Shown piece after piece: positions 1 through 8,126 of a DNA stretch of 64,000 nt. The DNA lies in the NCBI RefSeq assembly GCF_019670125.1, contig NZ_AP023033.1:2655001-2719000 (forward strand), given 5' to 3'. The stretch comes from Agarivorans aestuarii (GTDB lineage Bacteria > Pseudomonadota > Gammaproteobacteria > Enterobacterales > Celerinatantimonadaceae). Each line of letters begins with the position of its first letter. Position 1 is the first letter of the stretch. Both the position numbers and the translations under genes were made by a program. The notes under the pieces are model-generated. The model did no database searches, had not been told where the DNA came from, and saw nothing but the letters and a program-made list of their open reading frames with translations.

Positions 1-1
1 C

Positions 2-304
2 AGTGATACTAGCCATAACGATATAGTGCCAACCTTGCTTGAAGAAATGCTCTCAGTAGCATCTAACAGCGCAAACTATAGCACCGGACAAAACTTATTT
101 AAGAAGCGTAAGCGCGATTGGATATTAATAGGTAACCAAGAACAACAAGCTGTTGTTCAACGCAACCAGATTACTCTCTTTAATCAGTCGGGGAGCTATC
201 GGGTATTAGACCGTGATCTAAAATCCAGCAACGCCCGTGTATCTGTGCCAATGTTGGTACAAGTCTTAAACGACTTAAAACGTTTTTATCAACCACAACA
301 ATAA
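2..304 (+). CDS. C-terminal end of an unidentified protein (cut by window edge)
   Basis: The reading frame is open from the first bases of the window to a TAA at 302-304, so this is the tail of a gene that begins upstream. A GTG at 26 could be read as a start, but codons upstream of it in the same frame are also open and I see no ribosome binding site, so a 5'-truncated gene is more likely. About 100 residues are visible. They are basic in the middle (KKRKRDW) with a short beta-rich stretch followed by a helical end. I do not recognise the family. It ends about 86 bases before the tRNA gene. Confidence 0.5.
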   Translation, partial: SDTSHNDIVPTLLEEMLSVASNSANYSTGQNLFKKRKRDWILIGNQEQQAVVQRNQITLFNQSGSYRVLDRDLKSSNARVSVPMLVQVLNDLKRFYQPQQ

Positions 305-390
305 TTTGTACATTGAATGAACACTTAAGCACAAAAACCAAAGTGGTGTATTGACAGCACTCTGATAGCTAAGTAAATTCATTGCTAATT

Positions 391-467
391 CGGAACGTAG
401 CGCAGCCTGGTAGCGCACCGTCATGGGGTGTCGGGGGTCGGAGGTTCAAATCCTCTCGTTCCGACCA
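391..467 (+). tRNA. tRNA-Pro (anticodon GGG)
   Basis: This is a 77-nt cloverleaf. The acceptor stem CGGAACG pairs perfectly with CGTTCCG and is followed by an encoded ACCA. The D arm is GCGC-AGCCTGGTA-GCGC. The anticodon stem CCGTC/GTCGG (one G-T pair) encloses the loop ATGGGGT with anticodon GGG. The T arm is GGAGG-TTCAAAT-CCTCT. The anticodon reads CCC and CCU proline codons. It stands alone and is followed at once by a strong terminator. The 3' end shows no integrase or att-like repeat nearby. Confidence 0.97.
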
Positions 468-473
468 AATAGC

Positions 474-504
474 AGCCCGTAGCTCAATGAGCTACGGGCT
501 TTTT
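474..504 (+). terminator. Rho-independent terminator of tRNA-Pro
   Basis: A perfect 12-bp inverted repeat (474-485 with 489-500, AGCCCGTAGCTC and its complement) has a three-base loop AAT and is followed by a short T run. It lies seven bases after the CCA end of the tRNA. Confidence 0.93.
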
Positions 505-671
505 GTTACCTGCAAAACGTCTGCTTTTGCTTGGGCCAATAAAAGTTGTACAAGCTATCCGAAGCAAAGCACTTTAGTCACCACCTTTCAAAGCCAACCT
601 ACCCTCAAAAAGCGCGCAAACAGATGTCTTCTCAAACTCAGTAACAAAAACTATTAACATTCGCATTTGAA

Positions 672-683
672 TGATAATTATCA
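672..683 (+). promoter_or_regulatory. Fur-box-like palindrome upstream of the CopD-like gene
   Basis: TGATAATTATCA is a perfect palindrome and matches most of the Fur 7-1-7 core (TGATAAT N ATTATCA) with a shortened centre. It lies about 60 bases before the start at 743. The rest of the 505-742 stretch shows no gene. The neighbouring operons carry similar sites, which supports iron control; binding itself is inferred. Confidence 0.5.
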
Positions 684-742
684 AGGTTACAAGCTGCCCA
701 TTCGCTTATAGTGCAAACAACTACCCAAGGTAAGGAAACCTA

Positions 743-1189
743 ATGACATACAGCCTTTTGCTACTCGCCCACCTCATCGCAGCAACTATTTGGACCGGTG
801 GACATATCGTGCTTTGCTTGGTGATATTACCCAAAGTATTAAAAGCTAAATCACCAGAAATGCTGCTAGATTTTGAGCAAGCTTTTGAAAAGGTGGGAAT
901 GCCAGCGTTAATTATTCAAGTGATTACCGGGCTTTTGCTGGCTTACCATTGGCTCCCCGATGTGAGCCTTTGGTTTAGCATGAATAACCCAATAAGCCAC
1001 GGCATTGCCGGTAAACTACTATTATTGGCTTTAACCTTTGGTTTAGCCTTAGATGCCAAATTGCGCGTTTTACCTAAACTATCCAGCAATAACTTGTGGG
1101 ATATGGCCTTGCATATCATCGCTGTTACTTTTCTCAGTGTTGGCTTTGTTGCCCTTGGCCTTTCTTTCCGATTAGCTTGGTTTGCTTAA
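743..1189 (+). CDS. CopD-like four-helix membrane protein
   Basis: The 148-residue protein is almost wholly hydrophobic, with about four membrane helices (roughly residues 3-27, 50-72, 88-108, 120-145). It has histidines near helix ends (H9, H21, H86, H123) and the WTGGH motif at 17-21, as in the CopD copper-resistance/uptake superfamily. It carries only the core domain, as in the short CopD-like proteins common in marine gammaproteobacteria. A GGAAAC-type ribosome binding site precedes the ATG. It converges on the TonB2 operon and overlaps the end of the TPR gene by four bases. A Fur-like palindrome lies upstream, so it may take part in metal or haem handling. The substrate is unknown. Confidence 0.65.
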   Translation: MTYSLLLLAHLIAATIWTGGHIVLCLVILPKVLKAKSPEMLLDFEQAFEKVGMPALIIQVITGLLLAYHWLPDVSLWFSMNNPISHGIAGKLLLLALTFGLALDAKLRVLPKLSSNNLWDMALHIIAVTFLSVGFVALGLSFRLAWFA

Positions 1190-2379
1190 GCTTTTGTATC
1201 GGCAACTAAGGCTTCTAAATAGTTTAACCAGCGCTCGCTTTGCGAGCTTTGTTCAAGGTTATGCGCACGTTGAGCAGCAGCGTAAGCCTGTGAGTAATCT
1301 TTAGTCTCTAAGTAAATCTCAGCCAATAATAGCTGCGATTTAGCTTGTTGTTCTTGCGGATCAGCTAGTTTTAAAGCCTCAATAGCTTGAGTATATTGAT
1401 TGCTCAATAACAACACCTGAGCATACTGCAAATTGTACTCTGGATTATGCTCAGCAAGCAGTTGCCAATACTTCGCTGACTTTTGCCATTCTCTTGCTTG
1501 CTGCCAAAGCTGTGCTTGGCGAAGCAGCAATGCCGCATCAGAATCCGCATCAGCCAATTGGGCGTAACTCAAAGCTGCTTTTTCTGGCACTCTCAGATAC
1601 GCATATAGCTGAGCTTTATGGCGTAACAAGCTCTCCCCCAAGGCTAATCCCGAACGCTCTGCAGAAACCAAGGTAGCTAAGGCTTTTTGATGTTGCTGGG
1701 TTTGGCTGTACAAAGCACTTAGTTGTTGCCACCAACGCAGCGTTTCTGGCTCTAACACCAGTAAAGCTTGATTGGTGATGATCGCCGCTTTTAACTGCTT
1801 TAGCTGCACTTGAGCGATAAAACGCATACTTAGATTGTTTTTATCTAACACTTGCAGCTGTTCTAGCGCGGCTAAATGATCTAACACCACTTGCCAGTTT
1901 TGTTGTTGATAATTAGCGTAAGCTAAATTAGCGCGTAAACTAAGCGCTTGTGAGGGACTAATATTAAGCTCTAATTCCGGTTGCTGAGCTTGAGTCAGCA
2001 ATATCTCAAAATGGCTTAATGCTTCATCAATCTGTTGCTCACTAAGTAGTATTTCGGCCAGCATATTTCGCGTTTCCCAGGCCTGTTGTGGGGGAAACGC
2101 TTGCAAGTTCACAGCCTCTGCCAGTTTTGCTTTAGATAACGCTACTTGCTCGTCTTGCCAATAATAAATCCCCAACATTCTAGCTATGTAAGCTTGGTCA
2201 TATTTTGCGCTGGGCTTGAGTTGTTCTAACTGAGAAATGGCTTTAGCGAGTTCGCCATCTTGTTGCAATTGAAATACTCGTTGCACCCGTTCAGCTGTAT
2301 TCCGACTTAATTCTTGAGCAAACAGTGGCCCAGAACTTAGCCCGCAAAACACTAAAGTAGCCAATAAGATCCTAATCAT
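1186..2379 (-). CDS. TPR protein of the TonB2 operon
   Basis: This secreted protein of about 397 residues is built from repeated helix pairs of tetratricopeptide type; periodic A-x-x-Y/L and W-x-x-L patterns run nearly the whole length. I chose the ATG at 2379 because it begins a clean signal peptide (MIRILLATLVFCGL...FAQ) and overlaps the end of tonB by eight bases, as expected for translational coupling. An earlier in-frame ATG at 2442 would add a lysine- and leucine-rich leader without sense. It is the last gene of the DUF3450-ttpC-exbB-exbD-tonB set, where a TPR protein of unknown biochemical role is a regular partner. It probably scaffolds the TonB complex in the periplasm. Confidence 0.82.
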   Translation of the reverse strand: MIRILLATLVFCGLSSGPLFAQELSRNTAERVQRVFQLQQDGELAKAISQLEQLKPSAKYDQAYIARMLGIYYWQDEQVALSKAKLAEAVNLQAFPPQQAWETRNMLAEILLSEQQIDEALSHFEILLTQAQQPELELNISPSQALSLRANLAYANYQQQNWQVVLDHLAALEQLQVLDKNNLSMRFIAQVQLKQLKAAIITNQALLVLEPETLRWWQQLSALYSQTQQHQKALATLVSAERSGLALGESLLRHKAQLYAYLRVPEKAALSYAQLADADSDAALLLRQAQLWQQAREWQKSAKYWQLLAEHNPEYNLQYAQVLLLSNQYTQAIEALKLADPQEQQAKSQLLLAEIYLETKDYSQAYAAAQRAHNLEQSSQSERWLNYLEALVADTKA

Positions 2380-3016
2380 CTGCAGCTGGAACCTCAAAAT
2401 CAATAATAACAGTATGATCTGTAATTTTTGTGGCTTTACCATTTACCATTTGTGGTTGGTACTTCCATCGCGACAGCGCTTTGTATGCTTCGCGTTCAAA
2501 CACCCCTTTGGGTTTGGCATCTAAGACCTTGATATCTGTTACTCGCCCAGCCTCATTGATAGTGATACTGAACTTCACATAGCCTTCAATATTACGTCGT
2601 TTCGCCCGCTCTGGATATTTAGGCTCTATCCGATGCAGTGGCAAAATGTCTTGCTGTTGAACGTTGGCAACCATAGGTAAATTGGGTGCTGATAAACTTA
2701 GCGCACTAACATTACTTTCAAAGTTAATGCTTGGCATCGCTAAAGTATTAAGTTGTTGGTCGTTGCTAGACGCTTGCTCAGGTGCACTGGTAGCGCTTGA
2801 ACTTGGCGCTTCTGGCATCGGTTCTGGCGGCTCAGGTAAGCGGCGCTGTCTACGCTGGGCAATGCTTTCAGGCTGTTGCAGCTGAATAAACAAATTCGGC
2901 TTCGCTGAATTATCTTCCGGCAAACTGCGTTGAAAATGCACCATAGAGTTCATCGCAACAAACAGACTAATAGCTAACAACACCGCTAAGGGGCTGATTA
3001 ACAACAAACGCAGCAT
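2372..3016 (-). CDS. tonB: TonB energy transducer (TonB2 type)
   Basis: The 214-residue protein has one N-terminal membrane anchor (about residues 3-22), a short proline-rich linker (PEPPEPMPEAP around 62-72) and a C-terminal TonB domain. The typical YPERAKRRNIEGYV segment lies at about 134-147, and WKYQP and a final hydrophobic strand follow. It carries proton-motive energy from ExbB/ExbD to outer-membrane receptors. It is short compared with the roughly 240-residue E. coli TonB, as is usual for TonB2-type proteins. Its stop region overlaps the TPR gene, and its start shares one base with the end of exbD. The local siderophore receptor is the natural client. Confidence 0.92.
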   Translation of the reverse strand: MLRLLLISPLAVLLAISLFVAMNSMVHFQRSLPEDNSAKPNLFIQLQQPESIAQRRQRRLPEPPEPMPEAPSSSATSAPEQASSNDQQLNTLAMPSINFESNVSALSLSAPNLPMVANVQQQDILPLHRIEPKYPERAKRRNIEGYVKFSITINEAGRVTDIKVLDAKPKGVFEREAYKALSRWKYQPQMVNGKATKITDHTVIIDFEVPAADD

Positions 3017-3420
3017 TATGGCGCCTCGGTGGCCAAAGCGATGTCTTGAATACCAGCAGCTTTAGCGCCATCCATCACTTTTACTACTGTGCCATTATAG
3101 GCATGTTTATCGGCCTGAATAACCAGCTTGGCGCTAGGTTGTTCTAACAGTAAATGCTCCAAATTAGCTTGAACTCGCTCTACGTCAATCATACGTTGAT
3201 CGATAAAGATCCGGTTTTGCGCATCCACTGCTACAAAAATTCCAGCGTTAGCTTGAGCAACCGCATTATTCGCCTGCGGCCTTTGCACTTCCATGCCCGA
3301 CTCTCTAACAAATGAGCTAGTCACAATGAAGAAAATTAACATTATGAATACAATATCCAACATCGACGTAAGGTCGACTTGTGCTTCTTCGTGCTGTTGC
3401 CTGCGATGACCTAATCTCAT
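3016..3420 (-). CDS. exbD: ExbD biopolymer transport protein
   Basis: The 134-residue protein has a single N-terminal membrane helix (about residues 19-40) containing the conserved aspartate in the LTSMLDIVFIMLIFF segment (D22), the proton-path residue of ExbD/TolR/MotB stators. A small periplasmic domain with the pattern LVIQADKHAYNGTVVKVMD follows. It overlaps exbB by four bases (ATGA type), so the two are translationally coupled. It works with the ExbB proteins upstream and with TonB. Confidence 0.94.
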   Translation of the reverse strand: MRLGHRRQQHEEAQVDLTSMLDIVFIMLIFFIVTSSFVRESGMEVQRPQANNAVAQANAGIFVAVDAQNRIFIDQRMIDVERVQANLEHLLLEQPSAKLVIQADKHAYNGTVVKVMDGAKAAGIQDIALATEAP

Positions 3421-3956
3421 CGACGACTCCTTAAAAGCTTTTCCAAATGTAGCTGTTTACGCTGGCTTAACCGCGATAAACGTGAATAGATAAACATGCT
3501 GGTAAGGGCTGCAACCATGCCAGCCATGGTAGGTAGCGTTGCTCTAGCAATGCCTGCTGCCATTAATCGCGGGTCAGCATTTCCTTGGCTAGCCATGGTA
3601 TCAAATACCACGATCATCCCAGTTACCGTGCCCAGTAAACCTAACATTGGGCAAAGTGCCACCAACAATTTCAAGAGATTAAAATTTCTTTTCAAAGCGT
3701 TTTCTGCTTCGCTCAACCAAGCATTACGCTGCCACAAAGCCCGCCAAGAATGCTGCTCTTCACGGGCATCCCAGCGGGACTTCCAGACATTTTGCAAACG
3801 CGGAAAATCCCACACTATAAACTGCAAACGCTCTAAACTAAGTAACCAAAAACCAGCCACCACAGCAACTAAGGCCCAAAGTACCGGCCCGCCCCGCAGC
3901 ATAAACTCGTTAATATTGGCCCAGTCAGGTAACTGGTTGATTAACTCAAGCAGCAT
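3417..3956 (-). CDS. exbB: ExbB proton-channel protein (MotA/TolQ/ExbB family)
   Basis: This 179-residue inner-membrane protein has three hydrophobic stretches (about 21-42, 90-112, 137-158). The family signature LLVALCPMLGLLGTVTGMIVVFD lies around 92-114 and the conserved GIARATLPTMAGM segment at about 135-147. It is one of two ExbB-domain proteins in the operon: the short canonical one next to ExbD, while TtpC upstream carries a long extension. It overlaps ttpC by 11 bases and exbD by four. It forms the stator that powers TonB. Confidence 0.93.
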   Translation of the reverse strand: MLLELINQLPDWANINEFMLRGGPVLWALVAVVAGFWLLSLERLQFIVWDFPRLQNVWKSRWDAREEQHSWRALWQRNAWLSEAENALKRNFNLLKLLVALCPMLGLLGTVTGMIVVFDTMASQGNADPRLMAAGIARATLPTMAGMVAALTSMFIYSRLSRLSQRKQLHLEKLLRSRR

Positions 3957-5280
3957 TGTTACTTACGGCCTTTAAGCTATGGTTTGCCTCTGCCCGCTGA
4001 GCAACCAATCCCAAGCTTTGCTTCTCGAGTATGTTACGAATCGCCTCGGCTTGTGCATGCAAAACATTGTGCGAGAATAACAAAGGCATGGCAGAAATAA
4101 GCCCAAGAACAGTCGTCACCAAGGCCATCGAGATGCCACTTGCCATTACTTTAGGATCGGCATTGCCAAACTGAGTAATCACCTGGAACGTTTCAATCAT
4201 TCCAGTTACTGTACCCAATAACCCCAACATTGGTGCTAGTGCTGCAAGCAGTTTAATCATGCTTAAACCACGCTCTAAATGCTGCTGCTCATCTACAATT
4301 TGCTCAAGTAAACGCAACTCTATTGCTTCTACAGCTTGGTCTTGGTCGGCTTTGTAAGCCTGTAATATTCGGCCTAAAGGATTATCTTTTGGATTAGCAG
4401 GTTGCTTCAGCTGAGCCCTAATTTGACTGCGAATGATGAGTAAACGAACACCTCGATATAAGGCAATCAGCATTCCTAATGCAAACAATAGTGCGATAAC
4501 TTTACCCACTACCCCACCATGGGAAAAACGCTGAGCTAAAGTAGGTTGCTCGGCCAATTGTTGCAACAAACCTCCATGGCTTGGATCCATGCTTACAAAT
4601 CTTCCCGACGCTTGCTGTAACTCTGTGGCCGTAGGCGCAAGTTCAGGCTGCACAATAAAAGACTTAGCTTGCTTACCATCCCAGCGAGCATAACCTTGCT
4701 CGTTAACCAAACCAAAGCCGCCTAAACGCCAAAACTCCTGCTGCTGTAACTGCCCTTGGTTATCAAAATAAGGCAATTGCAGGTGTTCAATACGGCCACT
4801 AGCTTGAATGGTGCGTTCAAATGCTTGCCACAAACCTTCTAGTTCGGTCATAGAGGGCAGCGCACGTGCCTGCTCTATTTGATCTAAGGAGGATAGCACC
4901 TCTGGCTGATTGGCCACCAATGCGCTAGTTTGTAACTCTACTTTGAGCTCTTTAGCGGCTTGCCTCACTACACCAAATAACTCACCTAAACTACCCGACG
5001 CTAAATGTAGCTCGGTTTCTAATTCTGCTAAGGTTTTTTCATTGTCAGTGAAACTATCACTTAAACTATCTGTATCCTTTTGTAAGGCATCACGCTCGGC
5101 CAATAAAGCTTGCTGGCGCGCTTTAAGCTGCGCTAGTTCTTGCTCAAAGCCTTGCTCTCTTACTTGGTTATGCTGTAACTCTTGCTGCTTAGCTTGTTGC
5201 GTGGTGCTTAGTAAAGTTTCTTCTGCCAAAGCGGCGCTGTTACTTAAAGCGAGCAGTGTTATCAATACAAATGGTTTCAT
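3946..5280 (-). CDS. ttpC: TtpC-like long ExbB-family protein
   Basis: The 444-residue protein has a signal peptide (about 1-19), a coiled-coil region rich in Gln/Glu/Leu (about 25-110), a periplasmic domain, and a C-terminal MotA/TolQ/ExbB domain. In the latter, LLAALAPMLGLLGTVTGMIETF lies at about 346-367 and GISMALVTTVLGL at about 384-396. This matches TtpC, the extra component that TonB2 systems of Vibrio need and that TonB1 systems lack. It overlaps the DUF3450 gene by four bases and the short exbB by 11. The periplasmic coiled coil probably meets the DUF3450 partner or TonB. Confidence 0.88.
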   Translation of the reverse strand: MKPFVLITLLALSNSAALAEETLLSTTQQAKQQELQHNQVREQGFEQELAQLKARQQALLAERDALQKDTDSLSDSFTDNEKTLAELETELHLASGSLGELFGVVRQAAKELKVELQTSALVANQPEVLSSLDQIEQARALPSMTELEGLWQAFERTIQASGRIEHLQLPYFDNQGQLQQQEFWRLGGFGLVNEQGYARWDGKQAKSFIVQPELAPTATELQQASGRFVSMDPSHGGLLQQLAEQPTLAQRFSHGGVVGKVIALLFALGMLIALYRGVRLLIIRSQIRAQLKQPANPKDNPLGRILQAYKADQDQAVEAIELRLLEQIVDEQQHLERGLSMIKLLAALAPMLGLLGTVTGMIETFQVITQFGNADPKVMASGISMALVTTVLGLISAMPLLFSHNVLHAQAEAIRNILEKQSLGLVAQRAEANHSLKAVSNNAA

Positions 5281-6056
5281 TGATTAGCCTCCGCACTTAG
5301 CGCCAGTGGCAGCACTAATAAACTCGGTGCTGCGACTTTATTTGCTACATCAAAGGCTAAGCCTACATTGCGATGTTGCTTACTTTCGATAACTTGCCAT
5401 TGCTGGCTATTTTGATTCCATGCCCAATACTGTTGATGATCTAAACTACGCGCCACCAAGCTCACTCTGCCTAGATTTAACAGCTCTACTTGGCGTGAGC
5501 CATCAAGCTCAATTTGCGCTTCGTAGCTGCCTAATTTCAAGCCATAATCCAACTCAATTTGATAGGCTTCTAATATCCGACGATACTTTTCTGAGTCGCT
5601 AACATCCGCTTGGCTCATTAGCGTATTTAACTTTGTTAGGCGCTGCTGGCGAGCCTCACTGCGGATCGGTAAATCTTGCTCGTGTAATTGGGCTAGCCCT
5701 TCGAGCATTTGATACATAAGTGGCACTACTCCTAAGCGAGTTGAGCCAATTTCATTGAGTTGTTCTTGTAAACTATGCTGCTCACTTTGCTGGCTTTCAA
5801 CTAAACGACTAAGGTGATTTTTGTATACCTTTAGTTGGCTCACTTCTCGCTCAAGCGCTTGAATCTCTGACGCTAAGGCCAAAGCCTGATCACTTGATTG
5901 GTCGATACGTTGTTGACTGTGTTTTGCTTGGTCAACAATCTCGCCTTCAATCTTGCGTGCTTGATCTAACTGCTCGGCTTGCGAGCCAAAGGAAATGCTT
6001 GTCATCAAACTGGCTGTTAACAACAACCATTTGACTCGAAGTAGATAACTAAACAT
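5277..6056 (-). CDS. DUF3450 periplasmic coiled-coil protein, first gene of the TonB2 operon
   Basis: The protein of about 260 residues has a signal peptide (MFSYLLRVKWLLLTASLMTS...QAEQ), a long coiled coil (about 30-110) and a compact C-terminal domain ending near the stop. This is the layout of DUF3450 proteins that head ttpC-exbB-exbD-tonB operons. I chose the ATG at 6056 because it starts the signal peptide and leaves room for a promoter and Fur-like site after fhuB. The in-frame ATG at 6152 would place a cysteine- and tyrosine-rich leader before the signal sequence and would overlap the Fur-like site. Its function is unproven; it is assumed to support TonB2 energy transfer. Confidence 0.85.
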   Translation of the reverse strand: MFSYLLRVKWLLLTASLMTSISFGSQAEQLDQARKIEGEIVDQAKHSQQRIDQSSDQALALASEIQALEREVSQLKVYKNHLSRLVESQQSEQHSLQEQLNEIGSTRLGVVPLMYQMLEGLAQLHEQDLPIRSEARQQRLTKLNTLMSQADVSDSEKYRRILEAYQIELDYGLKLGSYEAQIELDGSRQVELLNLGRVSLVARSLDHQQYWAWNQNSQQWQVIESKQHRNVGLAFDVANKVAAPSLLVLPLALSAEANQ

Positions 6057-6132
6057 GAATACTTCCAATCGTTTAATAGAACCAGCACTGATTAAGCGCT
6101 GGCAGCAATAGTAATACGCGCCGAGTGTAGCG

Positions 6133-6153
6133 TAATTAATTCTCATTTTCATT
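6133..6153 (-). promoter_or_regulatory. Fur-box-like site before the TonB2 operon
   Basis: On the minus strand the site reads GAAAAT GAGAAT TAATTA, close to tandem GATAAT hexamers of the Fur consensus. It lies between the end of fhuB (stop at 6156) and the chosen DUF3450 start at 6056. This suggests the TonB2 genes have their own iron-regulated promoter and do not rely only on read-through from the siderophore operon. Confidence 0.55.
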
Positions 6154-6155
6154 GA

Positions 6156-8126
6156 TTAGGCTCTGGCCTGTCGCTGACCACGCACCAATAAGGCGATAAA
6201 ATAAATACCACCAATAATTGATACCAAGGTTCCAGCAGCCACTTGGCTAGGATAAAAAATCCATTGGCTTATCAAATCTGCAAAAGACAACAATAAAGCC
6301 CCAACCAAGGCAGACACAATAATCTGTTGTTTAGCTAAACGCGCCTCTAGCATTACTGCAACATGTGGCGCTAGCAAACCCACAAATGCTACCGGCCCCA
6401 TGGTAGCAGTTACCATGGCACACAGTAAGGCTACTCCCAGTAACATCAACACATAAGCTTTAGGCACAGCTAGGCCTCTTGCTTGTGCAAACGAGCGACC
6501 AGCCGAAATCAAACTTAGCCAAGGATGTAACACATACAAGCCTAAAATTACCACAAAACTTACTGCAGCTAAGCGTAATGCGGCCTCTGGGCTAACCCGA
6601 TAGGTAGAACCTGCCAACCAAGCCAAAATCTCGTATATCTCTTGCTGGCCGCTGGCTAACGCAAAGTGCACTAAACCTTCAATCAATGCCGCTAACGCGA
6701 TACCACACAGAACCAGTTTGGCCGGAGAAAACTGCCGATAAGTACTAAACAAAAACAATAGAGCCAATACAATGGTACTGCCTAATATAGCCACCCAGGG
6801 AGATGCGCTAAAAATGCTGGCACCAGTGATAACGGTTAAACCTACCAAGCTCATGGTGGCCCCTGCAGAAACCCCTAATATGTCCGGGCTAGCTAGAGGG
6901 TTAAAAATCAAACGTTGTAATACACACCCAGCCACCGCGAGCGCTGCACCAGCCGATACTGCAGTTAACCAGCGAGGCCAGCGTAATAACCAGTTGAATG
7001 AATCTGGGATCGCTAAGCTCCAACTTCCTGCATTATGCTGTCCCAGTAAAGAAAGCAAAGCAATTAAAGCAATAATAAAAGCAGCCAAGCCGTAATAGCG
7101 ATTACGCCAACGCAATCTTGATTGAGGTAAGCTTAAGGAAAGCTGATCTTGCGCGCGCAACTGCCGCTGGCATAGCACTATAAGTATTGGCGCACCAACC
7201 AGTGCAGCCGCAATACCACTATGCACAACATCACCAATTTGCTCACTTAAGGCATTGGCTAATAAATCGGTGAATACTAATAGCAAGGCACCAATAATGC
7301 AGCTCAACCATAGTTCATTGCTGGTTGTTCTTGCGCCTACGCGCCGTGCGATATTTGGGCTAATTAATCCAACAAAACTAATCACTCCTACTGCAGTTAT
7401 ACTGGCTGCCACTAACCACACGCCCACTACCGATAACAGCAAGAACATTGGCACTACATTTAAACCACGCGCCGCTGCGCCTTGCTGGCCAAGTTTAAGT
7501 AAACTCAGTACCCGCGGGGCTAATAGAAAAATCAAAATGGCAGGCAACAAACGAGGGGCTAACCAAAGCGGCCAAAACCAATCATTTTGCTCTAAATCGC
7601 CAGCCCCCCAAATAAACAAGTTGCTAGCAAATTGCTCATTCAGCAAAATGATTGCGGTGGCCACCGCCCCTAAAACAATGTTTACCGCCATACCGGCCAG
7701 CACGACTGGCAAGCCACTAAGGTTGCGTATACCGACAATGGCGATGACCAGAAACATGGCGAACATTGCACCAATCATCGCGGCCGCCGCACTTAAATCT
7801 GCAATATCAAGCGGCACCCATAAGTTAAGCATCACCAAGGCTAGCCAAGCCCCTGAAGAGGTTCCCATAGTTAACGGAGACAACAAAGGGTTTTGAGTGA
7901 GCTGCTGCATTAAGCTACCCACTAAGCCTAAACTTGCCCCAACCATTAAGGCCATGGTCATACGTGGCAACAGTGAGTAAAGGTAAGCAAAATCTATAAA
8001 TTGTTCAGGCTCAACACCGCCAATCAATTGCCATTGCCGCTGAAAAGCTAAATCACTACCAAACACTAGGCTTAATACCAAACCAAGCAGCAGCACGCCA
8101 AGCGAGATGGGATACGCTTTAATCAT
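6156..8126 (-). CDS. fhuB: FhuB-type ferric siderophore permease (two fused halves)
   Basis: The 656-residue inner-membrane protein consists of two homologous FecCD permease units in tandem (about 1-325 and 335-650). Each contains the family's GASLGLVGSLMQQLTQNPL / GAALAVAGCVLQRLIFNPL-type segment and the GxxxGxxAPHxAR-type coupling loop (GLISPNIARR in the first half, GLLAPHVAVM in the second). Such a fused permease is typical of the hydroxamate system FhuB, which needs no second permease gene. It overlaps fhuD by four bases. The final gene of the siderophore operon, it ends just before the Fur-like site of the TonB2 operon. Confidence 0.93.
   Translation of the reverse strand: MIKAYPISLGVLLLGLVLSLVFGSDLAFQRQWQLIGGVEPEQFIDFAYLYSLLPRMTMALMVGASLGLVGSLMQQLTQNPLLSPLTMGTSSGAWLALVMLNLWVPLDIADLSAAAAMIGAMFAMFLVIAIVGIRNLSGLPVVLAGMAVNIVLGAVATAIILLNEQFASNLFIWGAGDLEQNDWFWPLWLAPRLLPAILIFLLAPRVLSLLKLGQQGAAARGLNVVPMFLLLSVVGVWLVAASITAVGVISFVGLISPNIARRVGARTTSNELWLSCIIGALLLVFTDLLANALSEQIGDVVHSGIAAALVGAPILIVLCQRQLRAQDQLSLSLPQSRLRWRNRYYGLAAFIIALIALLSLLGQHNAGSWSLAIPDSFNWLLRWPRWLTAVSAGAALAVAGCVLQRLIFNPLASPDILGVSAGATMSLVGLTVITGASIFSASPWVAILGSTIVLALLFLFSTYRQFSPAKLVLCGIALAALIEGLVHFALASGQQEIYEILAWLAGSTYRVSPEAALRLAAVSFVVILGLYVLHPWLSLISAGRSFAQARGLAVPKAYVLMLLGVALLCAMVTATMGPVAFVGLLAPHVAVMLEARLAKQQIIVSALVGALLLSFADLISQWIFYPSQVAAGTLVSIIGGIYFIALLVRGQRQARA

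Noticed and set aside
391..467. tRNA-Pro as an integration site
   Set aside because: No integrase, no repeat of the tRNA 3' end and no foreign genes were seen next to it.
382..657. Open frame of 91 codons on the plus strand
   Set aside because: It runs through the tRNA-Pro gene and its terminator, so it is not a protein gene.
3496..3975. Long plus-strand frame of 159 codons opposite exbB
   Set aside because: It is the antisense shadow of exbB/ttpC, whose products have clear family motifs.
6057..6152. Upstream start for the DUF3450 gene
   Set aside because: It would place a long odd leader before the signal peptide and overlap the Fur-like site.
7255..7896. Plus-strand frame of 213 codons opposite fhuB
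   Set aside because: It is antisense to a well-matched permease and has no recognisable domain or ribosome binding site.
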